Origin: Daphnia carinata
Taxonomy: Eukaryota; Arthropoda; Branchiopoda; Diplostraca; Daphniidae
Assembly (NCBI RefSeq): GCF_022539665.2
Contig: NC_081337.1
Coordinates: 11,215,768 to 11,279,767 of the forward strand
Direction: 5' to 3'
DNA length: 64,000 nucleotides
Position numbers and translations under genes: made by a program. This document shows positions 9,693-21,711 of the stretch, piece by piece (the stretch's first letter is position 1; each line of letters begins with the position of its first letter). The notes beneath the pieces were generated by a model. It saw nothing but the letters and a program-made list of their open reading frames with translations. It did no database searches and was not told the origin of the DNA.

Positions 9693-10338
9693 TGTTATTT
9701 GCGCTATTTGTACTGACGGTGACAACAAAAGTTTCATGATGAGCAAACAATCTGTCCATAAGGCAAGATTGGTCTTCCTCTCTCATCCAAAACATTTTAA
9801 ATTTAGAGTGTAAAATAGCAGCAAAGATGTCGTCATCGTCCTGGAAGCAGTCATTAAATCTTTTGTTTACAGCTGCTATTATTTCTGTAATGTAGGATTT
9901 GCAGTGAACGATGCCAGGATTTCAATTTAATTCCAACATCTTGTTTCTCAAAATAGTCAGAGTTGGTAGCAAATATCCCATTGAAACGTTACGATCAGCC
10001 TGAAGTAGGTCTAATGCGTCTGCCACTGGTCGCATGATTTTTACAAATTCCTTACATATTCTTCTTCTGCCGGAGTTGTTGTGGGGGCCGAGTGGTGTGC
10101 GACCCACAACGCAAACCAAAAATGGCCAATACTCCCGCTTACTCACACTGTATTTCAGTTGGTTTAACACTTTCAGAAAACACGTAAGGAAACACTTAGG
10201 GCTACACAGAGCTATCACATGAGGGGTAGCCAACCGGACCAAAAGTAGGGCTCCCTCTTGCACCTTCGTGATCTCCGGCGCCGACTCGACTGCCCTGTCA
10301 GGCTTGACAGGCAGGCGAGGTACCAGGTACCCGGCCAA
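9693..10338 (-). pseudogene. hAT-family transposase relic
   Basis: On the minus strand the frame carries a segment typical of hAT transposases upstream of the dimerisation region: PVADALDLLQADRNVSMGYL followed by LPTLTILRNKM. An in-frame TGA (9924-9922) follows, after which the same frame continues with ITEIIAAVNKRFNDCFQDDD and AAILHSKFKMFW, also hAT-like, ending at a GTAAAT splice-donor-like site near 9692. The catalytic DDE residues cannot be placed. The nonsense codon and lack of a recognisable N-terminus indicate an inactive copy. Confidence 0.65.
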
Positions 10339-11782
10339 TCTTGTAACTTCATGCGGCCCAACCGCAACCGAGGGAAATATCGAATATTGAAGTGTTCAAA
10401 TACTCAATTCTACTCTCAATTTTTGCTTCTCATTGTGGATGAAATATTTCATGCGTTCTACAGCGACGAAAAATGAGTTCTAACGCATCTCATTCTGTAC
10501 TACCAACAACAAATTGAGTTTTGCCGCGATGACATCCGATGCTTTTGTACTTGGACTTTGCTTTTCCCACAGCATCTTCATTTTTAGCTCTAAGATTCTT
10601 TCATTTTTTTTAAAGCAGGCTCCATGTTTTCGAAGAAATGTTTGCTTGCTACGATAAATCTCGATCGGATGGGCATCTGCGATGAGTCGGTAGAAAGTAG
10701 ATATCTTTGCACGGCCTTTGATATTTGGAGTTTTTGTTAATGGCAAAAACAAAATAGTGCGTCGTCTTCGTGAATTTCATTAAAGTTCTCGAAAGCGTTA
10801 GCCTCTGCTGAAGGGACATGTTCTGCTGTAGCATATCTGCATAACAAAAAATTATTGTTATACATGGACGGGATTTACACCATGTATCAAAACTTACCAA
10901 TATCCTCGTTTTTGACATCATCGAGAAATCTGATTCCATTTCTTCAAGAACCTTCACGAGACAGGCGTTTTCAAAGGGCTGTCTGGCTACAACCAGATTT
11001 CGACAACTTAGATGGTCCTTGATCGGAATAATCAGAAGCTACATCCACCGAAGCTACTGCATTTATTGGAGGCATTTAACGGAAAACAACCAAAAGGCCT
11101 TGACAAAATTGCCTCTTGTTGCCAGTGATAGTAGCGACAACTTTTGACTTAATGTCATTTACTTCTTAGATAGACTATCAGCCTGGCAAGGAGGTAATAA
11201 TCACACTTACCTTAAACTCTTCGAATTAAAACGCAACAGGGTTCTCTCTTACAATCTTCAGAAATCCAACGTATGGTCATTCGAAAACAGCTTTTTGGTC
11301 GGGATGACCAACAGTCAGCAGTAGTACAGAGCCATTTTGCTTGATTATGTTTTGCTTATAGCTTCATATTCTTTTTTCGAAGGAAACACTTATCACTTTT
11401 CTGTAGTATCCGCTACTTTTGACTCGAACACAAGGGCATAGTCTTCGCAAAAAAACCTAAATTCAGGCCACTCAGTGTCATGCACCAGCAAAACAGCGTC
11501 ACAGAGATATTCCTACCAAGCAGATGAAATGAAGTTTCATTAAAAAATGACAAATAGTGAAAGCCTACCACAATATAGCCAAACATTTCTTGCGTTAAAA
11601 TGCGCTGGTAGCCACTAACGATAGCTTTGTTTAGGTACCTTCTAATGTTGCTGCAGTTTCTAGTGTTTTCAGTAATTAATTATTTCGCGGCACTGGCACT
11701 GTCCATTTTTTTGCAAAAAATATTGAAATTTTCAACATATTCTTTATGATGTATGTGTTATGACTATTATAATAGAAATGTG
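10339..11782. other. Degraded sequence between the hAT relic and the Copia insertion
   Basis: Short minus-strand ORFs at 10480-10752 and 10649-10957 overlap each other and show no domain I recognise. They may be further decayed parts of the hAT transposon or of the LTR element that Copia entered. The rest is AT-rich and featureless. Confidence 0.3.
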
Positions 11783-11787
11783 TTTTC

Positions 11788-12140
11788 TGTTAAGAATATC
11801 AGCCACGTCACAACGCATCGCCCACCAGATGGCACTGAATGCAATAGAGAAGCTGCCGTTCTCTACACAGCCTTCATGGATGCTGTTAAACACCTCCCCT
11901 GTCTACTTAATCATCGTCTGCTGCGCCGTCATCACGCTCTGTCTGACGGCTGCCCCTTTATCTCTCAAGTGATTTATTTCTCTAGAACTAACGCTGAGTT
12001 CACTTTCTCAATACTCACATGGTAAATATCAAATACTTCATATTGTATGTACATTGATGCAGATATGAGATTGTTAGATATTTCATGTACCTGTGCAAAG
12101 AATACAGAAGCCTCGCTCTCATATCCTTGTGTATCTAACA
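11788..12140 (+). repeat. 5' LTR of the Copia element
   Basis: 353 bp, TG...CA ends. It matches 16694-17046 throughout with no difference noticed by eye. Short ORFs in it are the same in both LTRs and are not genes. Confidence 0.93.
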
Positions 12141-12154
12141 GGTTATGGGCCCAG
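12141..12154 (+). promoter_or_regulatory. Copia primer-binding site (internal initiator tRNA-Met)
   Basis: GGTTATGGGCCCAG directly abuts the LTR. It is complementary to the anticodon-stem region of initiator tRNA-Met (CTGGGCCCATAACC), not to the tRNA 3' end. Half-tRNA priming of this kind is established for Drosophila copia. Confidence 0.88.
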
Positions 12155-12178
12155 TACCTTCAACCAGTTATACTCAAG

Positions 12179-15100
12179 ATGAATTCTATGCGAGATGTCA
12201 ACCATATTGCCAAATTTAATGGGCAAAATTTCCCACTATGGAAACTTGGGCTCTGGATCCTACTCCAACAACACGAGCTAGTCAAAGTTGTAACTGGAGA
12301 GGAAACCGTCCCTGTTGAGGTACATTGTAACACAATTACACATTCCAACAGATGATCTTATTGTTTCCAATCGATTTGTAGACAACATCAGATGGAACTG
12401 TTACTAATGCTGCTGCTATATCAGAATGGCATACCAAAGATACACTTGCCCGTGGATATCTAATATCCACTATTGAGAGCCAACAACAGAGATCTCTGAT
12501 CAATTGTAACACAGCCAACGAGATGTGGGTTCGTCTATCGGCTCAATACCTCAGGAATGCTGTCGAGAATCGTTACGTCCTACAAGCAAGATTTTTCGAA
12601 TACCGCTACAACCCCGACCATGATATTATGGCACACATCACAGAAATAGAAACAATGGCCACTCAACTCACAGACATCGGAGCAGAAATCGATAGTATTT
12701 CTATTATAACCAAAATAATCTGTACGTTGCCACCCAGCTATCGGAGTTTCATTACGGCTTGGGACAGCGTCCCATTTACAGATAGAACAATGGCCTTACT
12801 TACATCTCGGCTACTAAAAGAGGAAGAAATGGCCAAACGATGGAGCACCGGTCGTCCGGACGCCCAAGATGCTGCTTTCTTCGCACATCACTTCCCATCT
12901 CACTCACAAGTTCCCAACTCCTCATATGTAACACGTGATCGTGAACGTGGAAGGCGTGGCAGTTCGGGCAACCGTTCTCATAGCAGACAACAACTTTACA
13001 GATTCTGCACTTATCGTCGCTGCAACATCGCTGGACACACACTTGAAATTTGTCGAAAAAGAATCAGAGACGAACGAGAAGCATTAAGAAACAAGAATAA
13101 CTTCACTGCTACCCCTGCCGTTACAAACCAAGAAGAAGGAATAGTAAAGCACCACGAACAGCATCTCGAAGATGAGGCGTATCTATCTTCTTCATGTTTC
13201 ACTGAACGAAGTGTTAAAGATTGGTTTGCAGATTCAGGATGCACACAGCATATGACCGACCAACGCTCCCTTTTCTGCAATTTCACTCCAATCTTATCCG
13301 ACACGTGGACTGTTAATGGAATTGGCTCTTCCCGTCTGCTTGTACGGGGATATGGAAATATTGAATTCATCGTAACGACTGGTGACACACAACGAGTAAT
13401 CAACATTGCCAAAGTCCTCTATGTACCACGTCTAGGTACCAATCTCATTTCTATTGCTGCAGTTACCGACGTAGGTCTGTCGGTCCACTTTGTTGAAACC
13501 AAAGTAACTTTTGAGAAAAATTTAGCCATCATCATGATAGGCGAACGAATCGGGAAGAGCCTCTATCATCTCTCAATAGTTCCAAAGCTATCAGATAATC
13601 AGCCCCTGAAGGAGTCAGCCTGTTTAGCAACTCCGTCACCAAACTCGATCACCATATGGCATCAAAGGCTGGCGCACGTAAGCTACAAAACTATTTTTAA
13701 TATGGCAACAAAACAACTGGTCGACGGTCTTCATCTACCGAAAAACACCACCCCTCCAACTCAACCGTGCATAGGATGCATTTCTGGTAAAATGCAGCGT
13801 TCACCATTCCCAGTTGGACGGAGCAGAGCAAATGAAGTTGGACAACTGGTCCATTCCGATGTATGTGGCCCCATGCACATATCCACACCGGGAGGGGCAA
13901 AGTTTTTTGTGCTGTTCACCGATGACTTCAGCGGGTGGCGAGCCGTTTACTTCCTAAAACAAAAGTCCGAGGTAGCCGAATCTTTCAAAAGCTTTGTGAG
14001 CGTTCTTCGTAGTGAAACAGGACGCCTCGTACACACACTGAGAGTGGATAACGGTGGCGAATTCATGAGTCATTCATTCAAAACCTGGCTATCAGACAAA
14101 GCCATCAGGATGGAATCCTCAGCACCCTATTCACCGGAGCAAAATGGAGTCTCGGAAAGAGCTAACCGCACGATCATGGAAGGTGGGCGCTCTCTAATTC
14201 ACGCCAAACATCTACCATTGGAACTGTGGGGAGAAGCCATTGCCTGTACTGTATATGTTCTTAATCGTGTCAGCAATAGTACGTCTTCAACAACACCTTA
14301 CCAAGCTTGGCATGGGGAAAAACCTAACATCTCTCATCTACGTATCTTTGGATCGCTTGCCTTTATTCACATTCCAAAAGTAGAAAGACGCAAATTAGAA
14401 TCCAAAAGCTTCCAGTGCTTCTTCGTTGGATACTCACTCACCCAAAAGGCATATCGATTTTGGGATCCAGTCGGTAGAAAAATTAAAATAAGTCGGGACG
14501 TCATCTTTGATGAAAACTCTAACACTTTATCTCGTTTTTCTCCTCAAATAGAAACTAACAATTTCGATGAGCTTTTTTCAAGACCGGTCAACCTTACAAC
14601 ACCAGCCCAAGAGAAAATCAACCCTGTCATCATGATACCCCAGGTTTTAGAAGAAACCAAGAACGAAACAGAATCATCATCTATTACCCCGGAACTCTCA
14701 GGCAGTCCAGCAGCTAATCTACAGCACACCTCACACCAAGTGGAAGCCGAGTCCGACCCTTCTTCATCAAGCATAGAGACAATACTTACCGAAACCAACA
14801 CCCACAATGATGTACCCTCATCTATACGCTGCTCCCCATACCCTTTACGAGTGCGTGAGCCAAAACGCCAATGGAAATCTCTGCAGTCAACTGTCACTCA
14901 ACGCACAGAAATTTACGAGCCAACTACCTATTCTGATGCGATGGAATGTGATGATGCACTTCAGTGGAAAGTGGCTATCCAAGATGAGTATGTTTCGCTG
15001 ATACGCAACGGGACATGGTATCTCTCTCCACTCCCACAGAATCGAAAAGCCATAAAATCACGCTGGGTGTTTAAAGTGAAACCGGGCACCGTAGACTCCC

Positions 15101-16470
15101 CTCCACGTTACAAAGCAAGATTAGTTGCCAAGGGGTTCTCACAACGACCCGGAATCGACTTTGAAGAAACATTCTCGCCAGTTGTAAAACATGATACACT
15201 TCGAATAATTTTATCTCTTGTCGCCAGTCTTGATTTAGATATGTCGCAGCTTGATGTCAAGACGGCGTTTCTATATGGGGAACTGGACGAAGAAATTTAT
15301 CTTCAACAACCCGAAGGATATATTTCCCCCGGTCAGGAAAACTATGTTTGTCGGCTACAGAAATGCCTGTACGGTCTTAAACAGGCCTCAAGAATATGGA
15401 ATCGTCACTTTGATAGATTTTTGAAGAAATTTGGCTTACAATCTAGTAACGCAGACCCATGCCTTTACTCTCGCCGCAACAACAATGAAATCCTCTTTGT
15501 TGTCATCTGGGTTGACGATGGTCTTGTCATCAGCAACAATCGAAATCTGGTAACTGAAATAATTGATTACCTAAGCAAGATTTTTGAAATGCGGTGCACT
15601 CCCGCTAACTACTTTGTCGGTATGTCCATCAATCGAAGCCGAAAAGACAAAACCTTATTCATTTCACAACCAGATTACATTAAAAAAATCCTTAATCGTT
15701 TCCACATGACAGACTGCCATCCTAAAAATATTCCAGCACAACCCGGATACCACCTGACTCAAAATGTTGGAGAGGAGTTTCTAAGCAACGTGCCATACAG
15801 GGAAGCGGTCGGGAGTCTAATTTACCTGGCGATAGTATCTCGCCCAGACATCTCATTTGCTGTTGGCCAAGTGGCACAATTTTCAGAAAACCCACAACAA
15901 CATCACTGGGCAGCAGTTCGGAGAATATTTGCATATCTCAAAGGTACACAGGAACATGGAATTCGCTTCGGCCCGACAAACGACCGCTTAATTGGATACA
16001 CTGATTCGGATTTCGCTGGGGATACGGCAAGCCGAAGATCAACCACGGCATTTATTTTTCTTCTTAACGGCGGACCAGTAGCATGGACTAGCCGTCGCCA
16101 ATCTTGCGTTGCATTGTCCTCCACGGAATCTGAATTTGTAGCTGCCTGTGAGGCCACGAAGGAAGCAGTCTGGCTCAAACGCCTGATGGAAGACATATCA
16201 CCTGGATGGATTGAAACTATCCCCTTAATGTGTGACAATCAGTCAGCCATCCAACTCATCAAAAATCCGGTTTTCCACCAAAGGACCAAACACATTGATG
16301 TAAAATATTACTTCATTCGCGATCGACAAGAAACCGGCGACATTAACATCTCGTATATATCCACAAACGATCAGCTTGCGGATCCCTTGACTAAGAATCT
16401 ACCTAATCCCCGTTTTTCGGCACTACGGGAATTAATGGGAATTGTACCTGTCCCACCAAAACTAAACTAA
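12179..16470 (+). CDS. Copia gag-pol polyprotein (gag, protease, integrase, RT, RNase H), one intron
   Basis: With an intron at 12320-12381 removed, the gene is 47 codons plus one open frame to 16470, about 1,409 residues. Start ATG 12179 opens a Copia-type gag (FNGQNFPLWKLGLW). A zinc-knuckle-like CTYRRCNIAGHTLEIC lies near residue 256; its first cysteine pair is spaced CX4C rather than the usual CX2C. Protease DSGC is near residue 331. Integrase follows with HQRLAH and CIGC, then HSDVCGPM, RVDNGGEF and QNGVSERANR. RT has RYKARLVAKGFSQ, QLDVKTAFL, CLYGLKQA and the catalytic WVDDG. RNase H has TDSDFAGD and LSSTESEF. This integrase-before-RT order defines Copia. No internal stop exists after 12382. 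Confidence 0.93.
12320..12381 (+). other. Putative 62-nt intron in Copia gag
   Basis: Starts GTACAT after GTTGAG and ends TTTGTAG. Removing it joins codon 47 to ACAACATCAGAT in frame and yields a gag of normal spacing. Retaining it gives a stop at 12353-12355. 62 is not a multiple of three. Alternative acceptor CAACAG (near 12350) leads to a stop. Confidence 0.6.
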
Positions 16471-16679
16471 TTTCTTTTTTATTATTTTAGATGGTGGTAG
16501 AATCCATATAACAGAAGTACAACTATATATGCTATCACCATCACTGAAGCAGTATCAATTCAATTCAAAGAATCAAGAAGAAGATCTACTCACCTCACTA
16601 TTATTTGCATTATTTCTTTCTTCTCTGTTGTCTTTTTCAACTTTGAGTTTGTGTTCTTGTGTTCTCTTCCATTCTTACA

Positions 16680-16693
16680 TGTCTGAGAGGGAG
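16680..16693 (+). promoter_or_regulatory. Copia polypurine tract
   Basis: GAGAGGGAG immediately precedes the 3' LTR and would prime plus-strand DNA synthesis. Confidence 0.7.
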
Positions 16694-17046
16694 TGTTAAG
16701 AATATCAGCCACGTCACAACGCATCGCCCACCAGATGGCACTGAATGCAATAGAGAAGCTGCCGTTCTCTACACAGCCTTCATGGATGCTGTTAAACACC
16801 TCCCCTGTCTACTTAATCATCGTCTGCTGCGCCGTCATCACGCTCTGTCTGACGGCTGCCCCTTTATCTCTCAAGTGATTTATTTCTCTAGAACTAACGC
16901 TGAGTTCACTTTCTCAATACTCACATGGTAAATATCAAATACTTCATATTGTATGTACATTGATGCAGATATGAGATTGTTAGATATTTCATGTACCTGT
17001 GCAAAGAATACAGAAGCCTCGCTCTCATATCCTTGTGTATCTAACA
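16694..17046 (+). repeat. 3' LTR of the Copia element
   Basis: Second copy of the 353-bp repeat, ending TCTAACA and followed by the TTTTC duplication. Matches the 5' LTR by eye along its whole length. Confidence 0.93.
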
Positions 17047-17330
17047 TTTTCTGATGTTGCCCCTTGAATTGTTTACTGCTTTTGGTTCCTTTGGCTTTCA
17101 TTTGCATTGTCCAATACGGCTTTCATAATATGAAGTCCCTTTTCTCTTGCCTGGTCCAACATTTGATAAGCGTTTCATGGTAAAGCATGATACGTACTTC
17201 GCCATCTAAAAGTGAAATTGAATTTTTAATGCAAATTAATTTTGTTGCTTCACGTTTTTTCAATGTTTGAATTTCTCACCTTCTTTCCCTTTTGCTTCTG
17301 GTATTGTAGAACTGGTTTTCGCCTCACCAA
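17047..17330 (-). other. Leader, PBS-like site and possible gag start of the LTR element entered by Copia
   Basis: On the minus strand, next to the LTR at 17331, a TGGTGAGGCGAAAACC sequence (17329-17314) looks like a primer-binding site. Further in, a short open frame begins ATGCAAATGAAAGCC near 17107 and is cut after about 19 codons by the Copia insertion. The frame does not continue convincingly beyond Copia at 11782. Confidence 0.4.
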
Positions 17331-17726
17331 TGTTGGTGGATATTGCAACAATTTCGTTGCAAAGTTGCGTTTCGGGGTTTCAAGTTTATTTTAAAAATCA
17401 GCACCAAGACATTACAAAAATACACAACTAGTCCGTGTGACGGCTACGGGAGAACTCTCCTTTTTGGGAAGCTCGGGTGGGGGTTTTATATCGCACCTTA
17501 GCTTGGGAACGCTAAGGTTAGCGTGGGAAATAAAGCAGCGAAACGGTGTCAAAAAGGGGAACGAGGTTTACAGATAAGCTTGGTGTCGTTGACACCTCGG
17601 TCAACCGGAAGAAGGTAACAAAAGGGGAGATCGTAGCAAAAAGGTCGAGTGAGGTAGAAAGATAGGAAAGGCAAAATGCGAGTCTTCTAACTAACTTCAT
17701 TTTAGCTTGAAGTCCTTACATGGCTC
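17331..17726 (-). repeat. LTR of an older minus-strand element
   Basis: Minus-strand ends are TGTAAGGACTTC and CCACCAACA. It carries TATAAAA (17490-17484) and AATAAA (17400-17395) with spacing suited to U3, R and U5. A PBS-like TGG lies one base beyond the U5 end, making it a 5' LTR. A purine-rich AAGAAGGGGAG just outside the other end resembles a polypurine tract. A second TGTAAGGACTT end, also next to a purine tract, occurs near 18838. Confidence 0.5.
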
Positions 17727-20470
17727 CCCTTCTTCGAAGATTGCGTCCCGAAATCTGTTTTTTCACGAAGCAACAAGTCCTTACAATATGTCGAGAGATG
17801 GTTCGGCAACAATATCCATACTTGAATTTCCCTCGGCTATGTCTTTTCATCAATGAAAAATTCAAAATGACCTGTTTCGAATAGAAAATTTCATTGAAGA
17901 AGAGGTAAACTAGCAAATTATAATCTCAATCGCTATAATAACTTGAAGTACACCATATATTAGCAAGATATTTTTTACACTACGCTATTGATGGGCTGCA
18001 ATACTTCAAAACTACAAACACTGTTGCAATAGCAGCTGTAACACACTCCTAATATTAACCTAAATAAACCTGCAAAATTAAGAATGCAACTTGTGAAGGG
18101 TACCTGAGGTTTTATCGATTTGAAATTTAGAGGAATTTGATTGATCGAGGGCCCTCAAACCCTGTGAGCAACTTTGGACAACATTTACGTCTTCGTTCTC
18201 CAATTTCTGTGGATGAGAAACCTGTGTGGAGAAAAGCAGCATAGACTATGTAGGGACAACGATTATGTACGTAATGAACTGGGAATACTTTACCTTTATC
18301 GGGGGAGGTGTTATTACCAACATTATTTATTACTTTACCTGGCTGATTGGGAGCAACACGAGACTTTGCAAGCAGCTTATTAATCGATTGGGATTTAGAT
18401 ATCCTGAAAACTCCATGATACAAGATCATATTACTTACTTGAACAAAGAAAAGATATTACCTTTCAGACCAATTTTTTGGGATTAGTGCCATAATGTATT
18501 CTTATAGCCTTGCGATTATTCATTGTTACACTGAGGAAACTGGAGACTTCTGAAACCTGAAACAACACGTTTTGAAATACTTACCTGAAGTGCAGTCTGC
18601 TACAAACAGGAATAGATTGATAATCGCATCGCTAGATGGCGTAAAGTACCCTTACCGTTTTTTTGGCATTTTGTACTGGCGGTAACGGTAATATTAAAAA
18701 ACAAATACCGTGGTAACAGTAGCGGTACTTCCACATTACCGCGGTATTATCTCGATATTTGAACAACCATGACAATACATGAATCTTCTAAACTTACCTT
18801 TTTAACTTAAATTTAACGTCGATGTAAGTCCTTACATGACTCCCCTTCATGGAAGGTTGTTGAAAGGTTGCATCCTGAGTAGAGTTGCCGCCAGCCGCCT
18901 TAGGTTAGCTCCGTTGTTCTTCGTCGTTTCTCGGTGTGGAAGATCGTGGTCCAGGTTTTTCTACGTCGCTACACGAATTTGTTCCTAAAGTCTTCCAATC
19001 GGTGATCGACCAGTTGATTTCATCCTTCCTTTGGGATGGAATCTGATACTGGCGCTCGATATAATGTGCTGATACTAGTTCTTCTAATTCGGAGTTCAGA
19101 GAGTAGTGGCTGCTGATGATGCTTACGTCGCCTTTTGTCGCTACGCATTCTGGTGATGCTGTCGGTCAGCACCCCGACGTCTAGGCCTCACTCATGGGTA
19201 TCGCTGGTTGGAGTCAAAGAGAACGACAATTTCAGGTGGTCGGCGATCGTGCCTTCAGCGGTTGTACAGTTAGTGTTAACGTGCCTGAGGATAAAGAGGT
19301 GTCCGCCGAGTATACGTCTTTGACAAATAGTGAGGCCTCGCCCGAGTCGTCCGAAGCAACGACGTCGTACATGACCTCATTGTCGCACGATAGTCTGCGC
19401 AGTAGTTACCCTGAGAGTCTACAGTGCAAAAACGATGGAGTGTCGACAAAGGGTTTGAAAAGAACATTGCTGCTTCCCGCCGTTGTGCACGGCGAAGGGG
19501 GCAGGAGGTCGTTTGTCCAAGGTATTGTTGATTTATAGTAGGTCTCGCGACGTTCGATCCCACCGAGGTTGGGGGAGGCAGAAGGTCGACTTTGGTAGAC
19601 GGAACGCTTGCTGTTGATCCGGAACCGGTAAACATTTGAAAAAGTAATTGTTTGTTTAATGGTCTATAGTAATTTAAATGGCAAAATTTTGTAAGCCCAT
19701 ATGCAGAGCTTGTAGGAAATGGTGCAACGCGACAAAAATTGTCCTGCAGTTGTCATGTGATAATCGTCAACGAACCCTAATCGCAAAAACGAGTCTCGGC
19801 GCACTACTTTGAGTGTGATTTCTATCCTTATTTTTCGTATTTTGAAAATGAATCCAGTAGGTATTTTCTTTTTTTTTTTTGAACATTGCAAGCTTGTCAA
19901 TCGACTAGATCATCGAGGCCTGCGACTTTAATTTTGAACAAACCAAGCATCCAAGATGTTGCTGTGAGTCAATCATCAGAAGTGAAGATAGTTGCTGGTC
20001 GTACCTCCCTTACATAGGTATGCATAACTAAGGTCACAGATGGGCGTTTTCAAGTTTAACATGTATTCATGTTTCAATCTTTTTTTTTCTATCATGCGTT
20101 CTACGGGTGTCGCTAATTATACCCATTCATTGTATATTGTCAGACCTGTGACTACGATTTTGGCTCAATCCTACACGTTTAATTTAGCTGCAAGTCGCCG
20201 CTATTGCAAAAAAACTAGTATCACAAACCCCTCACTGAGTCTTCCATATTTTATTCCCATTTTTAAAGGCCCAGTTCCTGCATGTTATCTGCACAAATCG
20301 TTGATTCTCGGATACTGGCCGTAGCAAACTCACAATATACTAGGTACTTTTTCTTTCTAGAAAAATGAAATAACACAAGGTGAAAGTAACCGGCACTTTT
20401 AATTTACCTTGATAGACAATAAAAAAAGTCACAGCTTGGCATGACAAACATTTGAAACCGGTTTTGGTAA
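17727..20470. other. Degraded repeat sequence, no gene recognised
   Basis: Includes TTACCGCGGTATT and TACCGTGGTAAC motifs at 18700-18750, shared with 7.9 kb. A minus-strand segment (about 19100-18850) reads as the possible C-terminus of an LTR-element protein, followed by a purine tract and a TGTAAGGACTT end near 18838. ORFs at 18226-18486, 19194-19538 and 20040-20324 show no domain I recognise and no coding support. Confidence 0.3.
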
Positions 20471-20474
20471 CCGA

Positions 20475-20630
20475 ATATGTTGCTGGAGCTCTTGCCGGTC
20501 AACACACAAAAACTGAGTGGGAAAGAAGTGGAACTTAACGTTTTATGCATATTTGATTCAGGATGCTCCTGTTGTTTGGACCGAAGATTATCAAGTAGTC
20601 TCGATGGAGAAGAATTTTAAGGCATTGGAT
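20475..20630 (+). pseudogene. Possible retroelement aspartic protease relic
   Basis: The frame reads VNTQKLSGKEVELNVLCIFDSG then CSCCLD before a stop near 20620. A LFDSG-type active site after a hydrophobic strand resembles BEL/Pao or Gypsy proteases. It is isolated, very short and unsupported by neighbours. Confidence 0.3.
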
Positions 20631-20639
20631 CAACTGCGC

Positions 20640-21190
20640 GAAATGGACTACCTTTTGGCGAGATGATCTGGAACTTTGCTGGCTTTGCCACGCTACAAGG
20701 TCAATGGAATATATTATTTAAATAAACAAATGCAGATGTTTTGTCTTGAGGCTACTCAGTGTACTAGGGTAACTTTTTGATAATTACATTCATTGTCGGG
20801 AAAAGGTTACTAGAAATCAGCATTGACAAGTTTATGAATCAGTGATGGATGGTTTCAACTAATCACCATGGTACTCCGCAACTTTGCGACTATGTGAAAA
20901 TTACTCAGAATTTCCTCAATCATAACAACACTAAAGCACATCGAATGAAAAAAACCCACACGACGAAATCGATCCTGCTTACGCTCTGGTCTCACTACCA
21001 AGCGAATGAGGTAATTATACCTGCTAACAGTAGAATAATGCACCATTATTTACAATTTCTTCTTTCTTTTTCAAAAGTTTTCCAGTCATGAGCTACTTAA
21101 AGAAGTGGTTCATCAACTCGGTGAATTGATCAATTCTAATGATAAATATATATATATAGTTCTGCTGATTCTACGATAGTTCTGCAACGT
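20640..21190. other. No gene recognised
   Basis: AT-rich unique-looking sequence with a short TA run near 21147. The ORF at 20849-21091 has no recognisable features. Confidence 0.3.
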
Positions 21191-21219
21191 CTCTTAAGCT
21201 CTCTTGAGCTCTTTGCGAA

Positions 21220-21711
21220 GAACCCGTACATAACGTTAAGCTTACCCAAGCATTGAGTTAGCTTGGATTGCGACCCCTACAACCCCCCCCCCCCCAAGCT
21301 AGTGATTCCAAGCTGAAATGTTTTATGATTTAAGCTTGGAAATTCAAGCTTACCTAGGCCCGCGCGTCGCTAGCTTATATTAGGCAAATCGAAAAATAGA
21401 AGGCTGTAGCTGGGATCGCACTCGGGTCTCCCACACCACTGTTGGATTTTCTTTCCACTGGACCATTCTATACATGTTATAATACTATTTCCGAACAATA
21501 CAATAGAAATCTAGAAAAATACCTTTTTTGATTTTTTCGACAACAGGTCGCAAACAGAATTTAAAAAACATAAAGATGAAGTCGAAATTAAGTTAAACTT
21601 TCGTTCCCTCAAAAGTAATTAAACCAATTATGCTAAATGTTTTATTTTCAAACTTAAGTATGGTTTTTTTTTAAGGAAGTGAATTATTTAACATTAAAGT
21701 CCTATCATAAC
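21220..21711 (-). repeat. Left half of the repeat that received Gypsy-B
   Basis: Shares a long diverged match (inverted) with 9000-9320, including a tRNA-like stretch on the minus strand (A-box-like TGGTCCAGTGG at 21465-21455, then a B-box-like region near 21415). The distal part is rich in AAGCTT and AAGCTAG words, as is the right half after 34921, and includes a run of C at about 21280-21294. Confidence 0.6.

Larger units (their letters stand above)
11788..17046 (+). mobile_element. Complete Ty1/Copia retrotransposon
   Basis: Two 353-bp LTRs, apparently near-identical, begin TGTTAAGAATATC and end TCTAACA. They flank one polyprotein gene, with an initiator-tRNA-Met-type primer site after the 5' LTR and a purine tract before the 3' LTR. 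The 5-bp target duplication TTTTC is present at 11783-11787 and 17047-17051, so this is an intact insertion rather than a rearrangement. The coding region has no nonsense or frameshift other than an apparent intron, so this may be the youngest, possibly competent, element in the window. It landed in the leader or gag region of an older minus-strand LTR element. The 3' LTR start may be off by one base. Confidence 0.95.

Noticed and set aside
11753-12025. ORFs repeated in both Copia LTRs (also 16659-16931)
   Set aside because: They lie inside the LTRs, are duplicated by definition, and have no recognisable domain.
19135-19635. Overlapping ORFs as a small host gene
   Set aside because: Three frames overlap, no domain and no coherent splice structure.
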